In this document: in pieces, positions 22,230 through 31,794 of the stretch | Position numbering within the stretch: the stretch's first letter is position 1 | Layout: each line of letters starts with the position of its first letter | DNA from: Chondrus crispus | Taxonomy: Eukaryota; Rhodophyta; Florideophyceae; Gigartinales; Gigartinaceae | Reading direction: 5' to 3' | Length of the DNA stretch: 64,000 nucleotides | Assembly: GCF_000350225.1 (NCBI RefSeq) | Contig: NW_005179090.1 | Coordinates: 352,628-416,627, forward strand | Made by a program: the position numbers and the translations under genes | Notes under the pieces: model-generated | What the model was told of the DNA's origin: nothing | The model's input: only the letters and a program-made list of their open reading frames with translations | Databases searched by the model: none

Positions 22230-22782
22230 ATGTCCGCTCCGTCAATCAGGTGCGAGCTTGACCCTCGATTCAGCTGCGATTTCTCGCGGCAGCGCAACAT
22301 CTCTCGACTACCCTTGGGCCGTTCAGGCCGGAGGCAAGCAAACGCAAGATTTTGACAACTCGCTAGTCGAAGTATGTTTGTGCGTAGCAATGGAGGATGG
22401 GAATGTCAATGAGAGTGAAATCGCCGAGTGGCAAGATGCGTGCAGGGGCGTTATGAGTGCGGAACTCCCGCGGACGCGGGTGGAAAAGAACTGGAAAGCA
22501 TTTCCAAATACATGAAGAAGAGGGCGCTGGACGATATGCTGGGAAAAGTGAGAGAGCAGGAAAGGCACTTGGGAGACATTGAGAAGCAGTTGCTCATTGA
22601 GGCGGCGGTAAAGGTGACAACGGCGGATGGGGGAGGTTGCGAAGCAGGAGAGGATGATTCTGGAAAAGCTGGCAGAGGCGCTGAAGGTCGATGAGATGGG
22701 TTGTGGAGCTCCATTTGAAAGACTGGGAGAAGATGCTAGGCAAGCAGACGTCGGAATATTGGCACAAAGCAGGGCAGGTTGA
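22230..22782 (+). pseudogene. TerB-like protein, frameshifted
   Basis: Reading forward from ATG 22230, the protein passes through three frames. The middle ones carry CVAMEDGNVNESEIAEWQDA and, after a shift in an A run near 22485, KKRALDDMLGKV and LLIEAAVKVTTADG. The following G run (about 22628-22632) has one base too many. Beyond it the frame reads VAKQERMILEKLAEALKVDEM, so with one G fewer this is the TerB signature 'ADGEV..E..iL..la.aL' (tellurite-resistance/DjlA-type helical domain). TerB-fold domains occur in membrane-associated and stress proteins; no activity is known here. A T run near 22350 marks the first shift. Confidence 0.55.
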
Positions 22783-25204
22783 GTCGACAGGATGTTTTTA
22801 TTTCTTGCGTGAATGGTTTTGTTTTTGCTCAATGTCTTGTTTACGACTGGCAGAGTCACAACTTGAGAACGCATTTAAGAGATGGAACCAGTTTATATGT
22901 GAGACTGCCCTGAGAGTGTCAACGGATGTTATAGGGTGAGTGCCCATTCACCAGTGGATTTTAGAGAGATCTCTTGCAACGGTTTTGCGACTTTATCAGC
23001 GTTGTCGGCATATGCCAACATCATTGTGGAAGTCATCGCTTTAGTTCGTGGAAGATATGAAGCGAATTGATACTGCAACCGCTCCACAGTTTGGCCATGT
23101 GGTTCCATGCAGGGCTATGAAAGCACAGTAGATGAGGCACTGCTGTTAGGGCACATCAGACACGCACACATGAAAGCCACAGTCGGCCCCCTCTCCACAG
23201 GAGGAGGGAGGCATCGGTGTTCTTTGCATCACAGTTCATAGCCGAGGACAGGCGGATGAATTACCAATTTAAAGTTTACTTGCCAAAACCCATAAATGCA
23301 GGTATGTCATACAAATATTCTGCAAACGGTTTCCAAGTCAATTAACCAGGTTTATACGGCCGCAGAATTTGGCATCCTACGGTATTGTACACGGGATAGT
23401 TTTAGGTGTGTTGGGCCTACTGTATTTGCGAACAATTTTGTCGACAATGCTCTTCTAACAGTGACAAAGGTCCACTATTCGGTGAGGGTATTTGTAAAAG
23501 ATCTACTAACTTCGCTGTATGTCTGTAACTGAGACAAAGGTCTAGTAGGCCTTTGTCTCAGTTACAGACAAAGGTCTAGTGGTCTAGTACACCCATTAGA
23601 TATGTGCAACTGGCAGCTTCTCAGACCTGAGAGATCACGTCAGGACCAAGAGAGTCCGGGGATGGATGAAAGCAGTGTTGGCTGTGCGTGCACCTCCTAG
23701 AGTAATGGCACGAAACATAAGCCTTTATATGCCACACCAGAAGTATTGTACAGTACTTGTACAGTTAAGCAGACACTAAAGAGATCTGTAGATTGACGCT
23801 GAACGCATTTCATCTCAGGAGAACAAAGGTACTGTACTTCGGGTTAGTTGTACTGCATGACTGCAGGATGCAGTCGGACTCAGCGACGTCCTATCTTCGC
23901 TGCACAGCAAAGGAATTGCTACGGCATTGCTTACGGTAAACTCTTACGTCGCTTGAGCAATGTATTTGTTGAGACTTAGCGAGAACCATCCACAACGACG
24001 CACTCTTCTTCACGTTTGAATTTCAGAATTCTGTGACTGCTTCTTTCCTAAACCCTGTAAAAATCGTGCTGGGTAATCGTGCTGGGTAAGCTCTCTACTT
24101 TTTTTGTCCATACATTCGCTTCGCGGGAGCCATGTGTTATGGAGAGGGTATCTTTCTTTTCTTATCATGAAAGCAACCTCAAATAAGGACACGTGCCATC
24201 TAGACTCTGCGTAGCCTGGCGGACATGTTAAAGCTTTATGTGCCTGGCGTGAAGACGCGCTTCACCAGAGTGACGATGCGCCAGGTTGGCATGTGGTGTT
24301 ACAGTACGTCTATACCACACCACGCCATTCCCAGAGCAGAGACAACAATAGGATGGGGTCGCAGGAGCGAGCATGGCGGGAAGAGGGATAAGGGACATCG
24401 ATGGGAACGGAGGAGGCTCCATCGTGATTTCCTCCATCTCACGTCGCAAAAATGCAGCTCACCGCCTTCAGTTGATTACAGTTACTGTACAAGTACGAAA
24501 GTACAGTATTCGTGCCACACCGTATCCATTTTGCAATTGCACCTACGTACAGTATCAAGAAAGTACGCAATGCATCCATCAGTCGTCGTCTGTACTCTCT
24601 GCCCTGCCTTTTTCTGTAGCCCTTGAATTGCTTACAAAATTTGTGTATAATAGGGAGCTTACGCATTCAGAATTAAATGGCTTCTTACCAACTGAAGACC
24701 ATTACATGATTATCCTGCATGGTTTCCAAATCTTAGATGCCTAATCTCTGGGCGCACTGCCAGCAGGAGACCAAGTGAGGCTGAAGGAGGCGACACACAG
24801 TGCGTACATAGCCAAGTATTGTACTCGTACTCGGGGCATATCTTCGCTGGGACATACCCCCGACCATTAGGGAGTTAGAGGATTGTTGACAATCCTGACA
24901 TCAGGCCTGGCACTCGCCACTTGAACACATGTGAAGTCCTCGTGGGGCAGAGAATCAACGAGGTACAGCACGTCTAGGCCGTAAGGGCCAGCATGTGTTA
25001 ATGGGCTGGCGGCGCGAAGACTTCGCAGAAACAAAAAGTAACGCACAGCACTGCTAGCAATACATAAGAGCCGCGCCTTGCTCCGCTTTCACTCCCTCTT
25101 CACTTGGTGTGAGCAAGACGCCACATTCTTCAGTTGCCATCCGATCTACATCGACACCTCCCTCAAAGATCATTCACACCACCACTGCACATCTCAATCC
25201 AGAC
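22783..25204. other. 2.4-kb intergenic region
   Basis: I recognise no gene. A perfect 21-bp-arm hairpin lies at 23520-23570 (loop of 9). The last 150 bp contain an ATACATAAG motif near 25057 that could serve as a TATA element for the gene at 25205. Confidence 0.45.
23520..23570. repeat. hairpin, 21-bp perfect arms
   Basis: Arms 23520-23540 and 23550-23570, each containing CTGAGACAAAGG or its complement, surround the 9-base loop TCTAGTAGG. Part of the loop sequence is repeated just downstream. Confidence 0.9.
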
Positions 25205-26101
25205 ATGGCCCTCTCTACCAGAATGACCAGTACGACATTATACGTCCTGCTTTTCTTGCTTCCTCTGTGGCATGGCGCCAATGCCCGAGACCTCTGCCCT
25301 CCAGGAACTGTAAGCTCGACTGGGGCAGAGCCTTGCAGGGACTGCCCCGCCGGCAGCTTCCAACCTGATACAGGAAAGAAGTCATGTTTGGTTTGTCCTA
25401 AGGGTACCTACCAAAGCTACGGTGGACGAAGCTCCTGCTACACCTGTCGCCAGGGGGACTATCAACCAGAAACAGGCAAGACAAGTTGTCGTGAATGTCC
25501 GTCCGGGTCGTTTGGGAGATGGGAAGGCGCAACTAGCGCGGCTACATGCAAAAAGTGTGCGCCTGGAACGTATCAAAACTACAGCGGACGAAGCTCCTGC
25601 TATACGTGCTCTCAAGGAGACTATCAACCAAAGGCAGGAAAGAGAAGCTGCTTTGAATGTCCGCCTGGATCGTATGGCAGCAGGGCAGGTGCAACTAGTA
25701 GGACGACGTGCAAGAAGTGTGCGCCTGGAACGTATCAAAACTACAGCGGACGAAGCTCCTGCTATACGTGCTCTCAAGGAGACTATCAACCAAAGGCAGG
25801 AAAGAGAAGCTGCTTTGAATGTCCGCCCGGATCGTATGGGAGGAAAGCAGGCGCGACTAGTCGGGCAACGTGCAATAAGTGTGCGCCTGGAACGTACCAA
25901 AACTACAGCGGACGAAGCTCCTGCTATACATGCTCTCAAGGAGACTATCAGCCAAATGCTGGAAAGAGAAGCTGCTTTGAGTGTCCGCCCGAATCATATG
26001 GAGACAGGGCAGGTGCAACTAGTAGGGCGACATGCAAAAAGTGCCCGCCCGGCTACCGCCAGCCCTACAGTGGAAGGAGCTCTTGCAATAAGGTGCGCTG
26101 A
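25205..26101 (+). CDS. secreted Cys-rich repeat protein (GCC2/GCC3, ephrin-receptor-like)
   Basis: I chose the second in-frame ATG (25205; context CCAGACATGG), because the upstream one at 25109 would bury the signal peptide. The protein has 298 residues. A signal peptide (TTLYVLLFLLPLWHGANA) is followed by back-to-back Cys-rich modules of the form C-PxGTYQ ... CxxC ... GDYQPxxGxxxC, matching the GCC2/GCC3 (TNFR/ephrin-receptor-like) pattern. Nearly all Cys are paired within modules, which suggests a disulfide-rich extracellular or wall protein. Three almost identical 54-residue units are encoded by 162-bp tandem repeats. The frame is intact, with no transmembrane segment after the signal, so it is probably secreted. 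Ligand unknown. Confidence 0.8.
   Translation: MALSTRMTSTTLYVLLFLLPLWHGANARDLCPPGTVSSTGAEPCRDCPAGSFQPDTGKKSCLVCPKGTYQSYGGRSSCYTCRQGDYQPETGKTSCRECPSGSFGRWEGATSAATCKKCAPGTYQNYSGRSSCYTCSQGDYQPKAGKRSCFECPPGSYGSRAGATSRTTCKKCAPGTYQNYSGRSSCYTCSQGDYQPKAGKRSCFECPPGSYGRKAGATSRATCNKCAPGTYQNYSGRSSCYTCSQGDYQPNAGKRSCFECPPESYGDRAGATSRATCKKCPPGYRQPYSGRSSCNKVR
25552..26037 (+). repeat. coding tandem repeat, 162-bp unit, 3 copies
   Basis: GTGCGCCTGGAACGTATC and its neighbours recur at about 25556, 25718 and 25880. Units differ by few substitutions, and a partial fourth starts at 26038. The near-identity suggests recent duplication or gene conversion. Confidence 0.9.
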
Positions 26102-26782
26102 AGTGGATTGTCATTCTAGGCCGCCAAAGGCTAGGTATCTTGATTCCGTGGTTTTCATGCCAGGGGCGTCAGAGGTTGGCACAAGTACCCTGCGCCGCGT
26201 ATTTGAGGGCGGCTATATGGCTTCTCGATGAGGGCTTTGATGGTGACCAACGCGGCATTTGAGGCGTCTTCCTGAAGCTCAGAGTGTTACGATTCGTTAT
26301 TCTCTAAGGCACATACTGTACCGTGCAGTCATTTCACCTGTACTCGACGAACATAGTAAAAAGATACCCGAAGATAGTTAGATGCCAGCTGAGAGGGACG
26401 CCCGAAGAGTCGTTCACATTTGCAATTTGCACCGGCGCATGCATTGCTGCCTCTGGGCGTGTGGAATGCGATGTTGTGTCCGCTGAGCACAAAAACCATT
26501 CTCATCGTTAAGAAACCTTGCTCAATGTCTCGAGATAAACCAATTCTCAATGGCGTTAAAACTCGCGATCGGGGCCGCTCTGCAACTTCTTCGTATGTCA
26601 CATTGCCACAGCGAACTGTGCATTTCGCGACATGCCTGCGCTCTTCTTCTCGCAAGACGTCCATGTACGCCCCTTGCAATGTTCGGTGTGCTTTTCACCC
26701 ATGTGCTCCTATTCCCTGACACATCTCTCAATCAACATATTTCCTCTCTCCGGTCTCCCGACGCCCTTCTCTCTTCGCAAAC
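26102..26782. other. intergenic
   Basis: No supported gene. Overlapping ORFs exist on both strands without recognisable motifs. It should contain the convergent 3' ends of the Cys-rich gene and the RsmG-like gene. Confidence 0.4.
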
Positions 26783-27698
26783 CTATTCGCGGTCTCGCGA
26801 AGGCGTCTTCTTCGGCACCCCCGGCAACCTCGGAAACGCCCGTGGCGTTGCCTTCACCTTTCTTACGCCCACAATACACTTCTTTCTTCTGTCAATCTCT
26901 TCCGCCTCTTCCCCCTGCCCGTGCATCCATTCCCACAGCCACGCCTTGTGCACACCTTCCAGCTTCCCGCCCAGCCTTCTCATGGCCTCCTTCGCGGCGG
27001 CGATCTCCTCGGCGCCCGCGCCCACGCTCTTCTGCACGAAAAACACGCCCCCACCTTTGCCAGCGGCACGCACAGTTCACAGCAAACACGCATTTCCGCC
27101 AACGACCGTGCCACGGCCGCGTCATACCGCCCCCGATGCATCTTACTCTGCCCGATCTCCTCTGCCCTCCCCCACACGGACGTGACGTTGCGCAGGGCTC
27201 GCGCTCCACAATGTCGTGGAAGCGTGTCTTCTTGCGCGCGGCCTCGAGCAGCGTGACGTCCCACTGCGGTCTCGTGATGGCGAGGACGAGCCCTGGGAAC
27301 CCCGCACCCGTGCCGACGTCGACGACACGCAGCGCGCCGGGCGCGGCAGCGGCCTCCGCGTCCAGCGCCGGTAGCAGGCTCAGCGCGTCCACGATGTGCT
27401 TGAGCAGCACGGCATCGCGCGTGCGGATCGCCGTGAGGTTGTACCGCTTGCTCTCGCTCAACAACAGATCCGCCAGGCGCACGAGGGAGTTGAGCCGCGC
27501 CACGTCCAGGCGCTGCGAGTCGGCGGCGCGGCGCAGCACCGCGAGCGCGGGGGCGATACTTTGCTGCGTAACGCAGGCGCGCAGCGCCACGCGCCGCCGC
27601 GGCAGCGCGCGGCATGTGGGTCGCAGCACGTGACGCGCGCGCTGAGTTGGCAGCGAAACGGCGAAAGCGATGCGGCAGGCAGTGAGCCACGGAGCCAT
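26783..27698 (-). pseudogene. rsmG: RsmG/GidB-like 16S rRNA (m7G) methyltransferase, two frameshifts
   Basis: An Arg/Ala-rich N-terminus of about 45 residues looks like an organelle transit peptide. The RsmG domain follows: RYNLTAIRT, LLKHIVDALSLLP, the SAM-binding VVDVGTGAGFPGLVLA and TLLEAARKKTRF. One shift near 27210 leads to NVTSVWGRAEEIG and ARSLAEM. A second, in a G5 run near 27050, leads to GGVFFVQK and the typical C-terminus (VRKVKATPRAFPRLPGVPKK). The family methylates G527 of bacterial-type 16S rRNA, so a plastid role is likely. All conserved blocks are present in order, across three frames. Without the two shifts the protein would have a normal length, which makes sequence error as likely as true decay. 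Confidence 0.75.
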
Positions 27699-28216
27699 GT
27701 AGACAAAGATGGTGCGTGGGGGCGGCGGGCGTGGGATGTAGGAAATATTTATATTCCCCGAAAAGGATCTGTGGGAGGGGACCCGGTTTTGGCGGGCGTC
27801 GGCGGGCGTGTTGCCATTCGGTGTGAAAGCGGTGTGAACGCGGTGTGATGGATCTTCGAGGCGGGTGGTAAGCCGGTGCGGCGGAGCTGTCGGAGGCCGA
27901 CTGAGGGATGGGCTAAACTGGGCGACCGATGGATTCGGGTAAGGGGGTAAGGAAAGTCGGCTACTTTGCCTTTTATGGAAACGGAGTACCGTTAGCGTAC
28001 AGATGAGTGTTTTCGATTAACACCGAGTCGACGTTGGCCACAGATGTCGAAGACTCGCCCGCAACTCTGCCGTCCTGCTGCGTCCTCCCTTTCCCTGACT
28101 TCCTCTCCGGCTGAAGGAGAAGACCATCGCGGAGATTACGAATGCACTACTGTACTGTACACGTGTTACTGTTCCTAATAATAATTACACCCAAAACAAT
28201 TACACCAAAAATATGT
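27699..28216. other. intergenic, upstream of the RsmG-like gene
   Basis: GC-rich at its left end, then AT-rich toward the transposon. No gene seen. Confidence 0.4.
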
Positions 28217-28218
28217 TA

Positions 28219-30208
28219 CAGTAGTTTCGCGATAAAAGGAACGAGTTGGGAGAAGGGGTCCGGTTCCTTTTATCGCGGGGTTCCCGTTATCAAAGCTTAT
28301 CATACCGATGATTCTCAGCCAATTACAACATTCGACTAAAATTTAATTGAAAAACATATCAATGGTGGTCTGTTTCGCGCCCTGATCCGCCTCCAACCGG
28401 ACGAACCGTTGCAAATTACGCATCGCGCACAAAAAAGCGAAATTATCGAAACCCGCACATGTCGCAATCCTTTTCGTCAGCCCCAGCGCCCGCAGCTGTT
28501 CTGCACTTCCAGGAAGGGCGTCTCGATCTTCAAGCCCCTCCTCCTCTGGTGGATCATCTGCTATTGCTGAATCAATTAGCTCTTGATTACCTACACACTG
28601 TATGCAGTCATCCTCCTCTTCCGGATTCAATAAATCGGCAACACTAAGCCGCCGCCTCTGTGTAACTAACTCCCCGATCTGGCTTTCAAGGCCTGATAAT
28701 AACACCCGTTCCCTTGATTCTATAGCAACATCTTCCACAGCGGAAATCAAACCACAGTGCCTCCAACAATTAGCAATTACATCACTAGGAAGCTCTTCCC
28801 ATGCCCTTTTGAACCATATCATGGCTGTAAGAACATCCACCTTGTATATTTTTAACCTCTGCGTCGACATTGTCCGAAGCTCGTTCCATATGCATGCGTT
28901 TATACCTTACTTTGAGTGCTGCAATTACCCCAGCGTCCATAGGTTGAATTTTTGACGTGCAGTTGGGAGGTAAATAGATCACGCGAACATTAGGTAGAGA
29001 CGGCAGCGTCTCAACTGTAGCATGTGCGCTGCAGTTATCGATGAGCAAAACCACTTTGCGCTCTGGATCTTTAGCCACGAATGTTTGAAAGCGTTGAAGC
29101 CATTCTATAAAAAAAAGTCGTCATCCATGCCTTCTTGTTAGAATGGTAATCGAAGCCAAGCTCAAGGCCAGATTTTTTTTAAACATACGCGGGTTTTTAG
29201 ATGACCCAATTATCATGAGCTCGTATTTATCTGACCCATCTGCATTGGCGCATATCATAAACGTGATGCGATTTTTGGCTTTTTTGGGCCCCCGGAGAGG
29301 TTCCAATGCCACAGTACGGTCCAGTGGCATAGAATAAAATAAGCCGCACTCATCAGCATTAAATATGTCCGTTCTGCCATAAGAACTAATGATGTCCTTT
29401 ATCTTAGGGAGCGCATCCTGCATTGCATGTTCATCAGCGTCTACCGATTCCCTGTATGATTTAAACGAGCGTAGATTCCAGCGGCGCTTAAAATTATCAA
29501 GTCACCCCAGCGAAAATTTAAGAGAGCTTTTGAGGTCGTCGGAGCGTCTCTCATTATTGAGTTGTTGCAGTCGTTTGGCTTTCTCACGAATAATTTCCAT
29601 TAATATTGACGCGTCGATTTTGTTGCACACATATCCACTCGAATAGTGCTTGTTCAGCCGCGTGATTTTTGCCTTGCTTTAAACGTTTAACTTTAAAGGG
29701 GTGGCGGCATGGTAGGGCAGAGAGGCTCTCTTGTTGCGCAAAAAGGCGAGACATAGCGGCTTTACTCGGCAAAGATGGGATTTTAATTTCGTTGTGGGCC
29801 CATGCAGCAAGAGCACGCTGCGAAGCATTGAGTCCTGCTTTTTGTGGCCGCTCTATCTCAGCGACAACCTTTCTTTTCTGCAGAAGGTTCATTGTGTAAC
29901 CCATTTTTGTGGTCTGGAAAATGAATTGCGATGACGGACGGTGTGAGAAAAAAACAAAAGAAGCGCTTAGTAAATTCAAGAGTCCGGACTGCAGTAGGGC
30001 GGTTTATATGGTGTTTTGTCTTAGTCCTCAATGTTGTAACGGTTTTCTAGATATGTTTTGATCCGTTCAAGCGGTTTCGCTTATCGTGAACGGAACTGAG
30101 GCTATTTTTTGTTTATTTGTGGCGGTCTCCGACACCGGGGGACCGTTCCCGGATTCTTTTATCGCGATTTTGCCCTCATCAGGGGTTCGTCTTATCGTGA
30201 AACTACTG
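28219..30208 (-). mobile_element. Tigger/pogo-like DNA transposon with TIRs and TA duplication
   Basis: Terminal inverted repeats start CAGTAGTTTCGCGATAA (28219) on the left and the complement of CAGTAGTTTCACGATAA (ending at 30208) on the right. Both ends are flanked by TA (28217-28218 and 30209-30210), the target duplication of the Tc1/mariner/pogo superfamily. Subterminal copies of TTTTATCGCG occur on both sides. Length is 1990 bp. The transposase within is broken. Confidence 0.92.
28343..29904 (-). pseudogene. DDE_1 (Tigger/pogo) transposase, broken
   Basis: Starts at ATG 29904 (MGYTMNLLQKRKVV). The N-terminal helix-turn-helix (ASQRALAAWAHNE, LPSKAAMSRLF) resembles CENP-B/pogo DNA-binding domains. 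Catalytic DDE_1 blocks follow: IFNADECGLFY, VVLLIDNCSAHA and PPNCTSKIQPMDAGVI, giving three acidic residues. Frames change near 29590, 29110 and 28860, and a TGA near 29508 replaces what should be Trp in SLG-W-LDNFKRR. The last frame ends at 28343. All domains are recognisable in order. As read it cannot make an active transposase. Confidence 0.85.
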
Positions 30209-30210
30209 TA

Positions 30211-30492
30211 CGCGGATACAGACTAACTATAACTATTCCCGACCTAATTGCTAAAACGTCCGTTTCCTCACCACTGAATCGAACTGTTTAATTGAATAAA
30301 CTGCTAGACTTGCTCATTCGAAGACATTCAAAAGCCAGGCACTATCAAAACAGCGCAACTCGCGTAGTTTTGGCCACTGCTTTCCAGCTCAACCATCAGC
30401 GGCAAGACACGCTTCCATTCAACAACCTTCAAAAACGCACCATTTTACGAGTAGTGCATAATTGCCAATTACTGGTTATCATATTCTCATAT
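30211..30492. other. short intergenic stretch
   Basis: No gene. It leads into the minisatellite. Confidence 0.4.
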
Positions 30493-31042
30493 TGGTGCTG
30501 CACAGGTACGTTTTCGCCGTGTGCTGCACAAGTACGTTTTCGAGGGATGCTGTCCGGGTACGTTTTCGAGAGTGCGGCACAAGTACGTTTTCGAGGGGTG
30601 TTGTGCCGGTACGTTTTCGGGGGGTGCTGCACAGGTACAATTTCGAGGGGTGCTGTACAGGTACGTTTTCGAGAGGTGCTGCACAGGTACAATTTCGAGG
30701 GGTGCTGTACAGGTACGTTTTCGAGAGGTGCTGCACAGGTACGTTTTGGAGGGGTGCCGCACAGGTCCGTTTTCGAAGATGCTGCACGGGTACGTTTTCG
30801 AGGGGTGCCGCACAGGTCCGTTTTCGAAGATGCTGCATGGGTACGTTTTCGAGAGGTGCTGCACAGGTACATTTTTCAGGGGTGCTGTGCCGGTACGTTT
30901 TCGAGGTGTACTGTACAGGTACGTTTTAGAGAGGTGCCCCCCCTCCCGCTACGTTTTCGAGGGGTGCTGCACAGGTACGTTTTTGAGGGGTGATGTACAG
31001 GTACGTTTCGAGAGGTGTTGTACCGGTACGTTTTCGAGGGGT
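30493..31042. repeat. minisatellite, 26-bp unit, about 21 copies
   Basis: The unit is roughly GTACGTTTTCGAGGGGTGCTGCACAG with variants, at a regular 26-bp period. Since 26 is not a multiple of 3, one repeat peptide appears in every frame; the several long ORFs on both strands here are by-products of the array. The array stops exactly where the Gypsy 5' LTR begins (31043). Confidence 0.9.
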
Positions 31043-31714
31043 TGTAGTATAACCCCCCCCTGGGGCTTTATTTTAGATTAGATCAACTCCGAATCGGATC
31101 GGTTACTGTAGAGCTCGATGCTCTACAGTACCACTACGTGTACCCCCGAGTACAGGGGGCGCACGTGTACACGTGTACGCGCGGGACCGAAGAGCGCACA
31201 CGCACACGTGTACTGTCAGCCCCGATGGCTGACAGTATTACAGTGTCGACCGACCGCTACAGTACGTCGCTACAGTACATCGGTACTGTACTATTATGAT
31301 AGGTTATTATGTACATTAAATATGGAGCGGACCGGCGGCGGTGGAGGAAGACAAGCACGGACTTGTCACCCACCGACCGTCAAGGTCCGACTTCCCGCTT
31401 ATTCTAAGGTAGCGCTCGCTAACTACCTTAGAGCGGCACCGAGCGCGAGTTGAGGACGCGCGCGGTACGCCCACGAGTCGGCTCCGCCTCCGCCCGTCGG
31501 TACTGGATCGTTACCCAGTACCGCGCCGGGGCGTCGAGGCGTCGAACCGCCCGCGCGTACCGGCGTCCTCTGCGTTCCCGCTCTACCACGCTACCCGGGC
31601 CCGCTGCCCGGTGCCGTTAGCTGGTGTCCCGCTTCACCCCCGTCTTCCCGTTCGGACGGGGTCTACGTCGAGCTGTGCATACACCCCCTCTCCGTTGGGG
31701 GTGTTTATGCTACA
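31043..31714 (+). repeat. 5' LTR of Gypsy
   Basis: TGTAGTATAAC ... TTTATGCTACA, with 5-bp inverted termini TGTAG/CTACA. It contains several short perfect hairpins, for example around ACTGTAGAGC, TACTGTCAGCC and CTAAGGTAG. Confidence 0.95.
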
Positions 31715-31715
31715 G

Positions 31716-31733
31716 TGGTCTCCCGACCTAGAA
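31716..31733 (+). promoter_or_regulatory. primer-binding site of Gypsy
   Basis: TGGTCTCCCGACC begins one base after the 5' LTR. The TGG start matches the CCA end of a tRNA. The rest should match the acceptor and T-arm of the primer tRNA, which I could not identify. Confidence 0.6.
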
Positions 31734-31794
31734 GACCCTGGAGTCCGATCTCCGAGAAGACTTCCGCTTCCCTCCGCGAACCGGTCGCGTCGAG

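Noticed and set aside
30493-31042. CRISPR-like array
   Set aside because: Contiguous tandem repeat without unique spacers; no cas genes; eukaryotic context.
30292-31081. Several overlapping ORFs of 110-233 codons on both strands
   Set aside because: They are translations of the 26-bp minisatellite, which has one sequence in every frame; composition explains them.
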